Source: Burkholderiales bacterium (lineage in GTDB: Bacteria > Pseudomonadota > Gammaproteobacteria > Burkholderiales > Burkholderiaceae_C). Taken from it: DNA of 42,530 nucleotides. The DNA lies in contig QBMB01000008.1 in assembly GCA_003241965.1 (NCBI GenBank), forward strand, positions 40,554 to 83,083, given 5' to 3'. The translations under genes and the position numbers were made by a program. Below, in pieces: positions 23,132-30,982 of this stretch. A model generated the notes under the pieces. It was not told where the DNA came from and ran no database searches. It saw only the letters and a program-made list of their open reading frames with translations. Numbering within the stretch: the stretch's first letter is position 1; every line of letters starts with the position of its first letter.

Positions 23132-25045
23132 ATGCACATCAACACCAGCTCCAGCAACAGCCCCAACTCGGGTTCGGGGAACAGCACACCCCATCAGCGC
23201 GCCCGCCTCAGCCGCGAACTGGACCGGCCCGGTCCGGTCGATTGCGGAGAACTGGTTCAACGCCTGAAAGCGCTGACGGCCTCCAAGGGAGAGAGTCCAC
23301 CAGCCATTCCCGAACAAGAACTGGAGCAGGCCGCCCGATGGATGAGCGCGCTTCTTGAGCGCATGGAAACCATGTCCACCTTGACCGTCCAGGAGCTCAC
23401 CGAACTGGCCGCACACAAGAACACAGCCGGCACGGCCACAAAAATCGCCGTGGCCTCCCGTGGCAAGATGGGCCGCACGAGCCTGGTGGCGGCGTCGGCC
23501 ATGTACTGGCTGTCGTTTGCACCCGGCAAGATCGCCACCAACACGGTGGCGGCGTTGATGATTGCCGGCGGGTTGCCGCAAGGCGCTGCGTACGCACCCT
23601 GGACCAACATCCTGCTGGTGCCCGTGATCCAGGTGTTGTTTGCCGAGCCCGTTGGCGGCGCCTACCGCGCAGACGGCCAGTCGTACGGCTCACCCGACGG
23701 CGTGGCGTACGTGAACTACCAGACCGCCCACGCGCTCCTGGTCCGCGCGTGGTTCGAGGGCAAGCCGGCCGACATGGCCAAGTACCAGAAGATCATGGGC
23801 GAGATCGTGGACGGCGTGATCGAGCGGGAAAACAAGCTCGACGACGCCGGGCACCGGCGCATGGCGATCGTGTCGGGTGCGGGCAAGCCGGTGCGCGACG
23901 AGCACGGCATCGCGACAAACCCTGCCACAGATCCCGCATGGAGCGTGATGTCGAAGGCACGCTGGCGCGCCTTCCTGGCCGACGAGGTGCCGGTGCACAC
24001 TTTCACGCTGCTCAACGGCATCTCGGGCGGTGTGTCGCTGCTATGGCCCGGAACGCTCAGCGCCACGTGGGCCAAAGTGCCGGATGCGGCCTTGCATGTG
24101 CTGATGGGCACAGTGGCCATGGTCTGGATGTTCGAGGGCCAGAACAGCCTGCGCCGCGATGTGCAGGCCGCATCGGTGGCGCATGGTTCCGACGGGGACA
24201 TCCTGACGCTGAAGCGGGCCGAGCACGAGCTGGAGAAAAAGCTCTGGGAGGCGCGCAAAGTCCAGGCGAAGGCAGCCTTGGTGGAACTGTGCTCCTTGCG
24301 GGAAAGTCTCAAGGCGCTGATCAAGCGTTCAGTGCCCAACGACCCGAAGCGCGCACAGGCGCAGGAGCAGTTGGACCAGCTCAATCAAACCGTGCGCGAG
24401 CTGGAGCTGCGCCTGTCAGACATCCGCAAAGCCCAAGGCCGGGCAGAGCGAGCCACGCAGGCCTGGGCCTCGTCGCGCAACCGCGCCGAGGTGGCTGTGA
24501 ACCGAACCCTGAGCTCCTATGTGGGTGAACTCGACAAACAACCTGTGAAATGGCTCGACGGCTCGCCCGTGATCGTGCGCAACCTCTCCAAGCTGATGGG
24601 CTACATGGCGGTGCTCGCGGCTTCGGCGGCACAGGCCATGATGCTGGCGCAGATGCTGCAGACCAACGACCCCATGAGCGGGCCCGCAGGGGCCGCGTTG
24701 GCCAACAGCACACTGCCCCCGGGCAACGCCACGGAGGCCCACGCCAGTGGCGCCAGCGTGGCGCAGTTTGCGATGGCCTCCACCGTGGCCTTGACCGCCA
24801 TCGTGGGATGGACCGGGCGCAGCCTCTATGCCGTGCCGGCGTTCGAGCATCTGCTGCACGGCGTCATCGGCGTGGCCAACCGCATCGGCAGCACGGCCAG
24901 TGCCTTGTGCGGCGTGGCGCGACCCGCGCCCGCAACAGCGGACCTGGTGGTTGAAGTACCCGGTGAGCGAGCGGAGCGATCCGGGTCACCGCAGCGAGGC
25001 ACAACGCCTTCTTCTTCCACATCGTCGTCCTCATCGGACGCCTGA
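23132..25045 (+). CDS. 637-residue membrane/coiled-coil protein, candidate secreted effector or translocator
   Basis: GAGGTGA precedes the ATG. I recognise no named family. Visible layout: residues 1-30 Ser/Asn-rich and disordered (MHINTSSSNS...), about 30-100 helical, about 113-175 hydrophobic with gaps (SLVAASAMYWLSFAPG, NILLVPVIQVLFAEPVGG), about 280-345 a second hydrophobic region (LLNGISGGVSLLWPGTL, HVLMGTVAMVWMFEG), about 355-445 a strongly charged coiled coil, about 485-590 a third hydrophobic region, and a Ser-rich tail. There is no Sec signal peptide. Hydrophobic patches plus a coiled coil in a chaperone-paired protein recall type III translocators or membrane-targeted effectors. Sequence resemblance to YopB/SipB is not evident, so this is an inference from architecture. 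The gene ends just before the convergent AraC gene (12 bp). Confidence 0.7.
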   Translation: MHINTSSSNSPNSGSGNSTPHQRARLSRELDRPGPVDCGELVQRLKALTASKGESPPAIPEQELEQAARWMSALLERMETMSTLTVQELTELAAHKNTAGTATKIAVASRGKMGRTSLVAASAMYWLSFAPGKIATNTVAALMIAGGLPQGAAYAPWTNILLVPVIQVLFAEPVGGAYRADGQSYGSPDGVAYVNYQTAHALLVRAWFEGKPADMAKYQKIMGEIVDGVIERENKLDDAGHRRMAIVSGAGKPVRDEHGIATNPATDPAWSVMSKARWRAFLADEVPVHTFTLLNGISGGVSLLWPGTLSATWAKVPDAALHVLMGTVAMVWMFEGQNSLRRDVQAASVAHGSDGDILTLKRAEHELEKKLWEARKVQAKAALVELCSLRESLKALIKRSVPNDPKRAQAQEQLDQLNQTVRELELRLSDIRKAQGRAERATQAWASSRNRAEVAVNRTLSSYVGELDKQPVKWLDGSPVIVRNLSKLMGYMAVLAASAAQAMMLAQMLQTNDPMSGPAGAALANSTLPPGNATEAHASGASVAQFAMASTVALTAIVGWTGRSLYAVPAFEHLLHGVIGVANRIGSTASALCGVARPAPATADLVVEVPGERAERSGSPQRGTTPSSSTSSSSSDA

Positions 25046-25057
25046 GATCACCCCTGC

Positions 25058-26068
25058 TCAGCGTCCGCGATACGACTCCTCGCGCCATTCGCGGGGTGAC
25101 ATCTGGTACTCGTCGCGGAAACTGCGGCTGAAGTGTGCCGCGTTGTTGAAGCCCCAGGAAAACGCGATGTCCGACACGCTGTAGGCCCGCTGACGCGGAT
25201 CAGCCAGTTCGCGCCGGCAGGCGTCCAGCCGCATCTTCCAGATCCAACGCGACAAGGGTATGGGCTGGTGCTTGAACATGCGCGAAAGGTGGTCCGGGGA
25301 AATCTGCAGGGCCACTGCAATCGCCTGGACCGAGAGATCGGCATCGCGCAGGTGATCTTGCACATAGGCCCTGACGCGCGCGAGGTGGTAGGTTTGCAAA
25401 CTCGACAACCGCCTGGCGTTGGCTCCGGGTAGTCCGCGCAGGCCGGCCGCGATGATGCTGGTGATGGCCTCCGACACACCCAGTGCAGACGAGGGTTGAA
25501 GCTTCGCGATGTCGCGACGCAACGTCTCCACCATCGAGAGGAGCAAGTGCCCAGCCGCGTCCTGGCTGCTCACGGTTGTGGCGGTCAACTCTTCGATGTT
25601 GCTGACATGCACCTTGAACTGCGCACGCGCCAGTCGCATCACGAACACATCATGGTGCTGGCCATCGAAGTTCAATTCGTAAGGGCGGCTGCTGTCATAG
25701 AGCACAAAGTCACCCGGGCTGACCGCCGCCTGCCGCCCGTCCTGGCGCACCAGACACGTGCCCTCACGCTGAATCTGGATCAGCAGGCAGTCCTCGCCGC
25801 CTTGCCGGATCGTCGCATCGGTTCGGCGAATGCGTTGGGCATTGGAGCGCAAATGCGTCAAATCCAGCGAGCCCAGGCGGTTGAAGGAAATGTCCCCAAA
25901 CAATTCCTGTTCTATAGGGCCTTCACAGTCCAGATGCACATACATCGCACAGATCATGTCCAGCCAGTAAGCCGTCCGCTGCGCCTGCGGCACGGTCGTC
26001 GTGCTCAGCGAGCGGGCAGTCCCCAGCGATCGGGACACGACACCCGGCGATATGGCAAACGTTTCCAT
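25058..26068 (-). CDS. AraC-family transcriptional regulator of the aldoxime/nitrile cluster
   Basis: A 336-residue protein from ATG 26068 (AGGAAG upstream). The N-terminal sensor domain is of the AraC-binding-like type, with a beta-rich core (VRQDGRQAAVSPGDFVLYDSS). The C-terminal about 100 residues contain two helix-turn-helices (DLSVQAIAVALQISPDHLSRMF and YSVSDIAFSWGFNNAAHFSRSF) ending in the family PREWR. It is divergent from the transporter-nitrilase-dehydratase cluster and most likely activates it when a substrate or product binds. A direct repeat at 26175-26206 in the shared upstream region fits AraC-type binding. Related regulators (FeaR/NitR type) control aromatic amine and nitrilase genes; the ligand here is unknown. 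Confidence 0.93.
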   Translation of the reverse strand: METFAISPGVVSRSLGTARSLSTTTVPQAQRTAYWLDMICAMYVHLDCEGPIEQELFGDISFNRLGSLDLTHLRSNAQRIRRTDATIRQGGEDCLLIQIQREGTCLVRQDGRQAAVSPGDFVLYDSSRPYELNFDGQHHDVFVMRLARAQFKVHVSNIEELTATTVSSQDAAGHLLLSMVETLRRDIAKLQPSSALGVSEAITSIIAAGLRGLPGANARRLSSLQTYHLARVRAYVQDHLRDADLSVQAIAVALQISPDHLSRMFKHQPIPLSRWIWKMRLDACRRELADPRQRAYSVSDIAFSWGFNNAAHFSRSFRDEYQMSPREWREESYRGR

Positions 26069-26174
26069 GGGGCAAGGCTTCCTGAGTTTGGAAAACTTTA
26101 ACGCTACCGGGGCAAGCCAAACGGCTACCTAGGTTAAACCCTAATTTGCCCCCCCTGCACAGCATCCGTCGCGC

Positions 26175-26206
26175 TTCCAGAACACTTCTACGCCTTTTCC
26201 AGAACA
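26175..26206 (+). promoter_or_regulatory. Direct repeat TTCCAGAACA, candidate AraC-type operator
   Basis: TTCCAGAACA occurs exactly at 26175-26184 and 26197-26206, a 22-bp start-to-start distance (about two helical turns), between the divergent regulator and the first transporter gene. AraC-family activators bind such direct repeats on one DNA face next to the promoter. No clear -10/-35 pair was found in the rest of the 241-base intergenic region. Confidence 0.6.
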
Positions 26207-26309
26207 GTTGGCCGATGCCAGTCAAGTCCGGTGCCTGCTGCGAACAAGACGCCATGGGGCCTTGTTTCTACGATTCCTACGTCTCAACAGCCCTGACGAA
26301 GGAACCCAC

Positions 26310-27605
26310 ATGGAACAGTTCGATGCCCCCCAATTGCCCGATACAGACCATGTGCCGAGAAGGCGCTTTCTGCAGCATTCCGCAGCGGTCCTGGGTGCGC
26401 TGAGCGCCCCTTCGGTCTTTGCCGCCAGCGACACGATCCGCATCGGCTACATCAGCCCTCGCACAGGCCCCTTTGCCCCGTTTGCCGAGGCCGACGAATT
26501 CATTCTGAACCAGGTCCGCAAGTCGCTGGCGGGTGGCCTCGCCATTGGCGGCAAAACCTACAAGGTCGAGATTCTGGCGCGCGATGACCAGAGCAAGGAA
26601 GACCGGGCGGCCAATCTCGCCGGCGAATTGATCAACAAGGAGGGCGTTGACCTGATGCTGTCCCAGGGTGCGCTCACGGTGGTCGGTGTGTCGCAGCAAT
26701 GCGAACTCAACGGCGTACCCAGCATCTCGACCATGACACCCTGGCAGGCATGGATGTTTCCGCTCAAGAGCGATCCATCCAAAGGGTTCAAGAGCGCCTT
26801 TCACTTCTTCTGGGGAATCGAAGACATCGGGAGCGTCTACACCGATATCTGGAGCGGACTGCCCACCAACAAGAAGGTGGGCATGGTCTGGAGCAACGAC
26901 GTACCCGGCAATGCATTCGGTGACGCGAAACTGGGCTTGCCGCCCCAGTTCGCCGCCGCCGGATACCAATTGGTGGAAGTGGGCCGCTTCCCCGTCGGAT
27001 CGGACGATTTTTCCTCCCACATCCAAGCGTTCAAGCGCGAGGGCGTTGACATCGTCACCGGGCTCTTCAACCCGCCCGAATGGGCCACTTTCGTGCGTCA
27101 GTCTGCCCAGATGGGATTCAAGCCCAAGGTCACCACGGTCGCCAAGGCATTGCTGTTCCCGGGCGCTGTCGCTGCACTGGGCGACCGTGCGGATGGCATG
27201 TCGACCGAGATCTGGTGGACGCCGAACTACCCATTCAAATCCAGCCTGACGGGCCAGACAGCCCGGCAGCTGGCCGACTTCTACCAGGTCGCATCCAAGC
27301 GCGAGTGGACCCAGCCCATCGGCGTGGTGCACGCGCTGTTCGAAGCCGGCATCCAGGCTCTCAAGAACAGCGGCGACCCCAAGAACCCAGCCAAGGTGGC
27401 CGATGCCCTGCGGGTCATGAAGATGGACACCGTGATCGGGCAACTGGATTTCGCGGGCAGCGGCATCAAGAACGTCTCAAAAATGCGCGTCGTGGGTGGG
27501 CAGTGGCGCAGCAGCGGCAAAAGCAAGCTGGACATCTTCATCACACACAACCGCACGGCGCCCGAGATTGCGGTTCAGCGCAAGTTCGAACTCCTGAAGT
27601 CATAA
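26310..27605 (+). CDS. Branched-chain-type ABC transporter substrate-binding protein with Tat-like signal
   Basis: A 431-residue periplasmic protein. GAAGGAA precedes ATG 26310. The N terminus has a twin-arginine-like signal (RRRFLQHSAAVLGALSAPSVFA, arginines within residues about 17-19), suggesting export of a folded protein. The mature part is a Peripla_BP_6/Leu-Ile-Val-binding fold: IRIGYISPRTGPFAPF, an IL-ARDDQSKEDRAANLAGEL segment, and GADIV-like IVTGLFNPPE. It is the first gene of the operon and delivers ligand to LivHMGF encoded downstream. Given the enzymes, the ligand is probably an aldoxime, nitrile, amide or related aromatic compound rather than an amino acid; that is inference. 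Confidence 0.92.
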   Translation: MEQFDAPQLPDTDHVPRRRFLQHSAAVLGALSAPSVFAASDTIRIGYISPRTGPFAPFAEADEFILNQVRKSLAGGLAIGGKTYKVEILARDDQSKEDRAANLAGELINKEGVDLMLSQGALTVVGVSQQCELNGVPSISTMTPWQAWMFPLKSDPSKGFKSAFHFFWGIEDIGSVYTDIWSGLPTNKKVGMVWSNDVPGNAFGDAKLGLPPQFAAAGYQLVEVGRFPVGSDDFSSHIQAFKREGVDIVTGLFNPPEWATFVRQSAQMGFKPKVTTVAKALLFPGAVAALGDRADGMSTEIWWTPNYPFKSSLTGQTARQLADFYQVASKREWTQPIGVVHALFEAGIQALKNSGDPKNPAKVADALRVMKMDTVIGQLDFAGSGIKNVSKMRVVGGQWRSSGKSKLDIFITHNRTAPEIAVQRKFELLKS

Positions 27606-27618
27606 GTCAGGAATCACT

Positions 27619-28380
27619 GTGTTGCTTGAACTGACCGGGCTGTGCAAAAGCTACGGGAAAACGACCGTCATCCGCGACCTCGATCTCGCCGTCAAGGAGG
27701 GTGAGTTCGTGGGTGTCATAGGACCGAACGGCGCGGGGAAAACCACGCTGTTCGGCCTCGTGGCCGGTCATCTCGCTTGCAACGCAGGCCGCATCGCCCT
27801 GTCAGGGCGCGACGTCACCCACCAGCGCGCAGAACAACGCTGCCGTGCCGGAATTGGAAGAACCTTCCAGATTCCAGCACCGTTTCAAAGTCTCACGGTT
27901 TTCGAGAATGTGCTCGTGGCGGCCACCTTCGGCGCCGGGCTTCGACCCGCCCAGGCTACAGCGCTGGCTGTCAGCTCGCTCCAGCGATGCGGCTTGTACA
28001 GCGTGGGCGATACGCCGGCTGCGAGCCTGAGCCTGCTTCAGCGCAAACGCCTCGAGCTGGCACGCGCCCTCGCTACACAGCCCAAGCTGCTGTTGCTGGA
28101 CGAAGTTGCCGGAGGTCTGACCGACAGGGAGATGGCCGAACTCGTCGCGCTGGTCCTTGCCCTGCACAGCGAAGGCGTCACGATCATCTGGATCGAGCAT
28201 CTTGTGCACGCACTGGTGCCGGTGGCGCAGAGGTTGGTGGTGTTGACCGAAGGCACCGTGCTGGCCGACGGCATCCCATCGCATGTGGTGAGCGATCCAA
28301 AGGTGCGGGAGACCTATCTGGGCGCCGAGCTGAAATTCGAAGAAGAAGTTCGCCCGGAGGCCGCCCATGTTGTGCATTGA
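27619..28380 (+). CDS. Branched-chain-type ABC transporter ATPase (LivG-like)
   Basis: A 253-residue ATPase from GTG 27619, with AGGAA upstream. Walker A GPNGAGKTT (about residues 37-45), Q-loop region IGRTFQIPAPF, Walker B LLLLDEVAGGL with the LivG-type VAGGL continuation, and the H-loop IEHLVHA. The signature motif is degenerate: LSLLQRKRLELARAL replaces the usual LSGGQ/LSYGQ. This could lower or alter ATPase coupling, although LivF downstream supplies a canonical site. It overlaps livF by 14 bp. Confidence 0.93.
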   Translation: MLLELTGLCKSYGKTTVIRDLDLAVKEGEFVGVIGPNGAGKTTLFGLVAGHLACNAGRIALSGRDVTHQRAEQRCRAGIGRTFQIPAPFQSLTVFENVLVAATFGAGLRPAQATALAVSSLQRCGLYSVGDTPAASLSLLQRKRLELARALATQPKLLLLDEVAGGLTDREMAELVALVLALHSEGVTIIWIEHLVHALVPVAQRLVVLTEGTVLADGIPSHVVSDPKVRETYLGAELKFEEEVRPEAAHVVH

Positions 28381-29071
28381 CAGACTGGACGCGCGCTACG
28401 GTCTGTTCCAGGCCCTCTTCGACGTGAGTCTGGACGTGGTGCGTGGTGAGACCGTGGCGCTCATCGGCTCCAACGGAGCCGGCAAATCCACCTTGTTGCG
28501 CGCCATCGCCGGCGCGATCAAAGTGGAGAGGACGTCGATCAAGCTCGACGGTCGGGCTATCGGAGGCGACCCCGAGCACAGCCAGATTGCCAACGGAATC
28601 GCCCTGGTACCGGAAGGTCGGCGGTTGTTCTCCAACCTTTCGGTGGAGGAGAACCTGCTGGTGGCAGAAGGCGCAGCCAGGAAGATCGGTCGAAAGGGTG
28701 AATGGACCACTGAGAGGCTGTTCAAGGAACTGCCCAGTCTCGCGCCCTTGCGCGAACGCCCCGCCACCGCACTCTCCGGCGGCCAACAACAGTTGGTGGC
28801 CATTGCAAGGTCGCTGGTGATGAATCCGCAAATCCTGATGTGTGACGAAGTGTCGCTGGGTCTGTCACCGGTAGCGGTGGACGGTGTGTACCAACTGCTT
28901 CGAAAAGTCAGAGACGCCGGCACTGCGGTGATCCTCGTGGAACAGAACGTCAGCCGCGCACTGGCGGAGTCAGACCACTACTGCTGCATTCAGAAGGGGC
29001 GTGTCGTTCTCAAGGGCGTATCGGCCAACGCCGAGTACGGCCGCGTTGCACACGCCTATTTCGGGTCTTGA
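28367..29071 (+). CDS. Branched-chain-type ABC transporter ATPase (LivF-like)
   Basis: A 234-residue ATPase. Walker A GSNGAGKSTLL, LVPEGRRLFSNLSVEENL (typical LivF segment), canonical signature LSGGQQQLVAIARSL, Walker B ILMCDEVSLGLSP and H-loop ILVEQNV. It starts inside the end of the LivG-like gene and ends one base before the permease ATG, so it is translationally coupled on both sides. It pairs with the LivG-like subunit to power the importer. Confidence 0.94.
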   Translation: MLCIDRLDARYGLFQALFDVSLDVVRGETVALIGSNGAGKSTLLRAIAGAIKVERTSIKLDGRAIGGDPEHSQIANGIALVPEGRRLFSNLSVEENLLVAEGAARKIGRKGEWTTERLFKELPSLAPLRERPATALSGGQQQLVAIARSLVMNPQILMCDEVSLGLSPVAVDGVYQLLRKVRDAGTAVILVEQNVSRALAESDHYCCIQKGRVVLKGVSANAEYGRVAHAYFGS

Positions 29072-29072
29072 A

Positions 29073-29933
29073 ATGAACGCATGGCTTGAAACACTCATGG
29101 CGGGCACTTTGCTGGGCATGCTGTATGCGCTTTTCGGACTCGGGCTGAGCCTGAGCCTGGGCGTGATGCGCATGATCAATATCGCCCACGGTGACCTCAT
29201 CGTTCTGGCAGCGTACCTGGGCAGTGTGTGTACCGTCGCGTTGGGACTGGATCCGTTGACCTCGTTGGTCGTGGTGATTCCAGCCATGTTCGTGATCGGA
29301 TGGCTGCTGCAGACACTGCTGCTCAACCGTGTGGTCGGACGCGATGCCATGAGCCCATTGTTGCTGACCTTCGGGCTGTCCATCGTCTTGCAGAACCTGC
29401 TTCAAGAGATCTTCAGCGCAGACACCCGAAGCCTCGACGCAGGCACGCTGTCCACGCAAAGCTTGGCCATTGGAAGTCTGTCGGTGGGGTTGCTTCCGGT
29501 ACTCATCGCTGCGGTGAGCCTGGTCATCTACACGCTCACCTTTGCGTTGATCCGAAAAACGCAGTGGGGTCGTCAGGCCCGCGCCGTGGCCGACGACGCC
29601 GAAACCTCCCGCCTCGTCGGTATCGACGATCGCGTCTTGTTCGCCCTCATGACGGGCTTCATCTTCGCCGTCATCGCAGTCGCAGGCATCTTCTACGGCA
29701 TCCGCACGCCCTTCTCACCATCGGCGGGGCCAGAGCGTCTGCTGTTTGCCTTTGAAGCCGTGGTGCTGGGTGGGCTTGGAAGCGTCTGGGGCACGTTCAT
29801 CGGCGGATTGATCATCGGCATCGTGCAGGTGTTCGGCGCACAAATCCACACCGGGCTGGGTCCCTTTTTCGGTCACCTTGTCTTTCTGGTGGTCCTGATC
29901 GCTCGGCCGCAAGGCCTGTTCTCCAAGGGCTGA
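29073..29933 (+). CDS. Branched-chain-type ABC transporter permease (LivH-like)
   Basis: A 286-residue inner-membrane protein from ATG 29073. About eight hydrophobic segments; the LivH hallmark MRMINIAHGDLIVLAAYLG near the N terminus and VLGGLGSVWGTFIGGLIIGIVQ near the C terminus. The cytoplasmic coupling loop contains GRQARAVADDAETSRLVGID. It forms half of the membrane channel with the LivM-like protein encoded next. Confidence 0.94.
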   Translation: MNAWLETLMAGTLLGMLYALFGLGLSLSLGVMRMINIAHGDLIVLAAYLGSVCTVALGLDPLTSLVVVIPAMFVIGWLLQTLLLNRVVGRDAMSPLLLTFGLSIVLQNLLQEIFSADTRSLDAGTLSTQSLAIGSLSVGLLPVLIAAVSLVIYTLTFALIRKTQWGRQARAVADDAETSRLVGIDDRVLFALMTGFIFAVIAVAGIFYGIRTPFSPSAGPERLLFAFEAVVLGGLGSVWGTFIGGLIIGIVQVFGAQIHTGLGPFFGHLVFLVVLIARPQGLFSKG

Positions 29934-29938
29934 TCCAC

Positions 29939-30982
29939 ATGATGACCACCATCACAACTGCCGCAGGCATCACCGCCACGTCGCATCGAGGGCGCCGGCT
30001 CGTCTTGCCATTTGGCTTTCTGGTCTGCCTGCTGGCTCTGGCCCTGCTGCCTTGGTATGCGGGCTTTGCCACCCAGCGACTGATGGTGGAAGTCTTCACC
30101 CTCCTGACCATCGCACTGGCATGGAACCTCCTGGCGGGCTACGGCGGCATGGTGGCCATCGGTCACCACGTGTTTGTGGGCATTGGTGCGTATGCCTTGT
30201 TCGCGGCATCCAACGAATTCGATCTGAATCCCTGGCTCGCGTTGCCCATGGCAGGCGCCGTGTCGGCGATTTTCGCCCTGCTGTTTGCATGGCCCATGTT
30301 TCGACTGTCGGGTGCCTACTTTGCGGTGGGAACCTGGGTGCTGGCCGAGCTCATGCGGATCGTCGCACTCAACACCCAGTGGCTGGGCGCGGGGGCCGGG
30401 ATGCCACTCACCGCGATGGGTGAGTTTGCTCGCTTCGAACGCAACGCCTGGGTCTACTGGAGTGCATTGGCCATCGCCGCTGTGGCCATCGTCTCTGCAC
30501 GCAGCCTGCTCAAAGGCAGGCTTGGTCTGGCCCTTATGAGCCTGCGCGATGCACCCCAGGCCGCTGCGGCGAGCGGGGTTCCCATTGCCGGGGCCAAGCT
30601 CGCCTTGTGGGTGTTGACCGCCACCATCACCGGCCTGGCTGGCGGCGTGGCCTACATGAACACCCTGCAGGTGTCGCCAGACGCCTCTTTTTCCCTGAAC
30701 TGGACCGCAGCCGCCATCTTCATCGTGGTGCTCGGTGGCATTGGCACGCTTGAAGGCCCCTTCCTTGGCGTGCTTGTGTATTTCGCCCTGCGCGAAATCT
30801 TTTCCGACCACGGAGCCTGGTACTTCATTGGCCTGGGCTCCCTGGCCATCGCCGTCATGGTCCTGGCGCCAGCCGGACTGTGGGGATGGATCTCGAACAG
30901 CGGTCGTCTCGACCTGTTGTCTGTTCGCCGACGCATGCCTGTCACGCACTTTTCAACCCACCACCAGGAGAAGCAACCATGA
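29939..30982 (+). CDS. Branched-chain-type ABC transporter permease (LivM-like)
   Basis: A 347-residue inner-membrane protein. Multiple membrane segments, the LivM motif WNLLAGYGGMVAIGHHVFVGIGAY (first third), SLRDAPQAAAASGVPIAGAKLALWVL as coupling loop, and VVLGGIGTLEGPFLGVLVYFALRE near the C terminus. Gap of 5 bp from the LivH-like gene; its stop overlaps the next start (ATGA at 30979). It completes a five-component importer. Confidence 0.94.
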   Translation: MMTTITTAAGITATSHRGRRLVLPFGFLVCLLALALLPWYAGFATQRLMVEVFTLLTIALAWNLLAGYGGMVAIGHHVFVGIGAYALFAASNEFDLNPWLALPMAGAVSAIFALLFAWPMFRLSGAYFAVGTWVLAELMRIVALNTQWLGAGAGMPLTAMGEFARFERNAWVYWSALAIAAVAIVSARSLLKGRLGLALMSLRDAPQAAAASGVPIAGAKLALWVLTATITGLAGGVAYMNTLQVSPDASFSLNWTAAAIFIVVLGGIGTLEGPFLGVLVYFALREIFSDHGAWYFIGLGSLAIAVMVLAPAGLWGWISNSGRLDLLSVRRRMPVTHFSTHHQEKQP

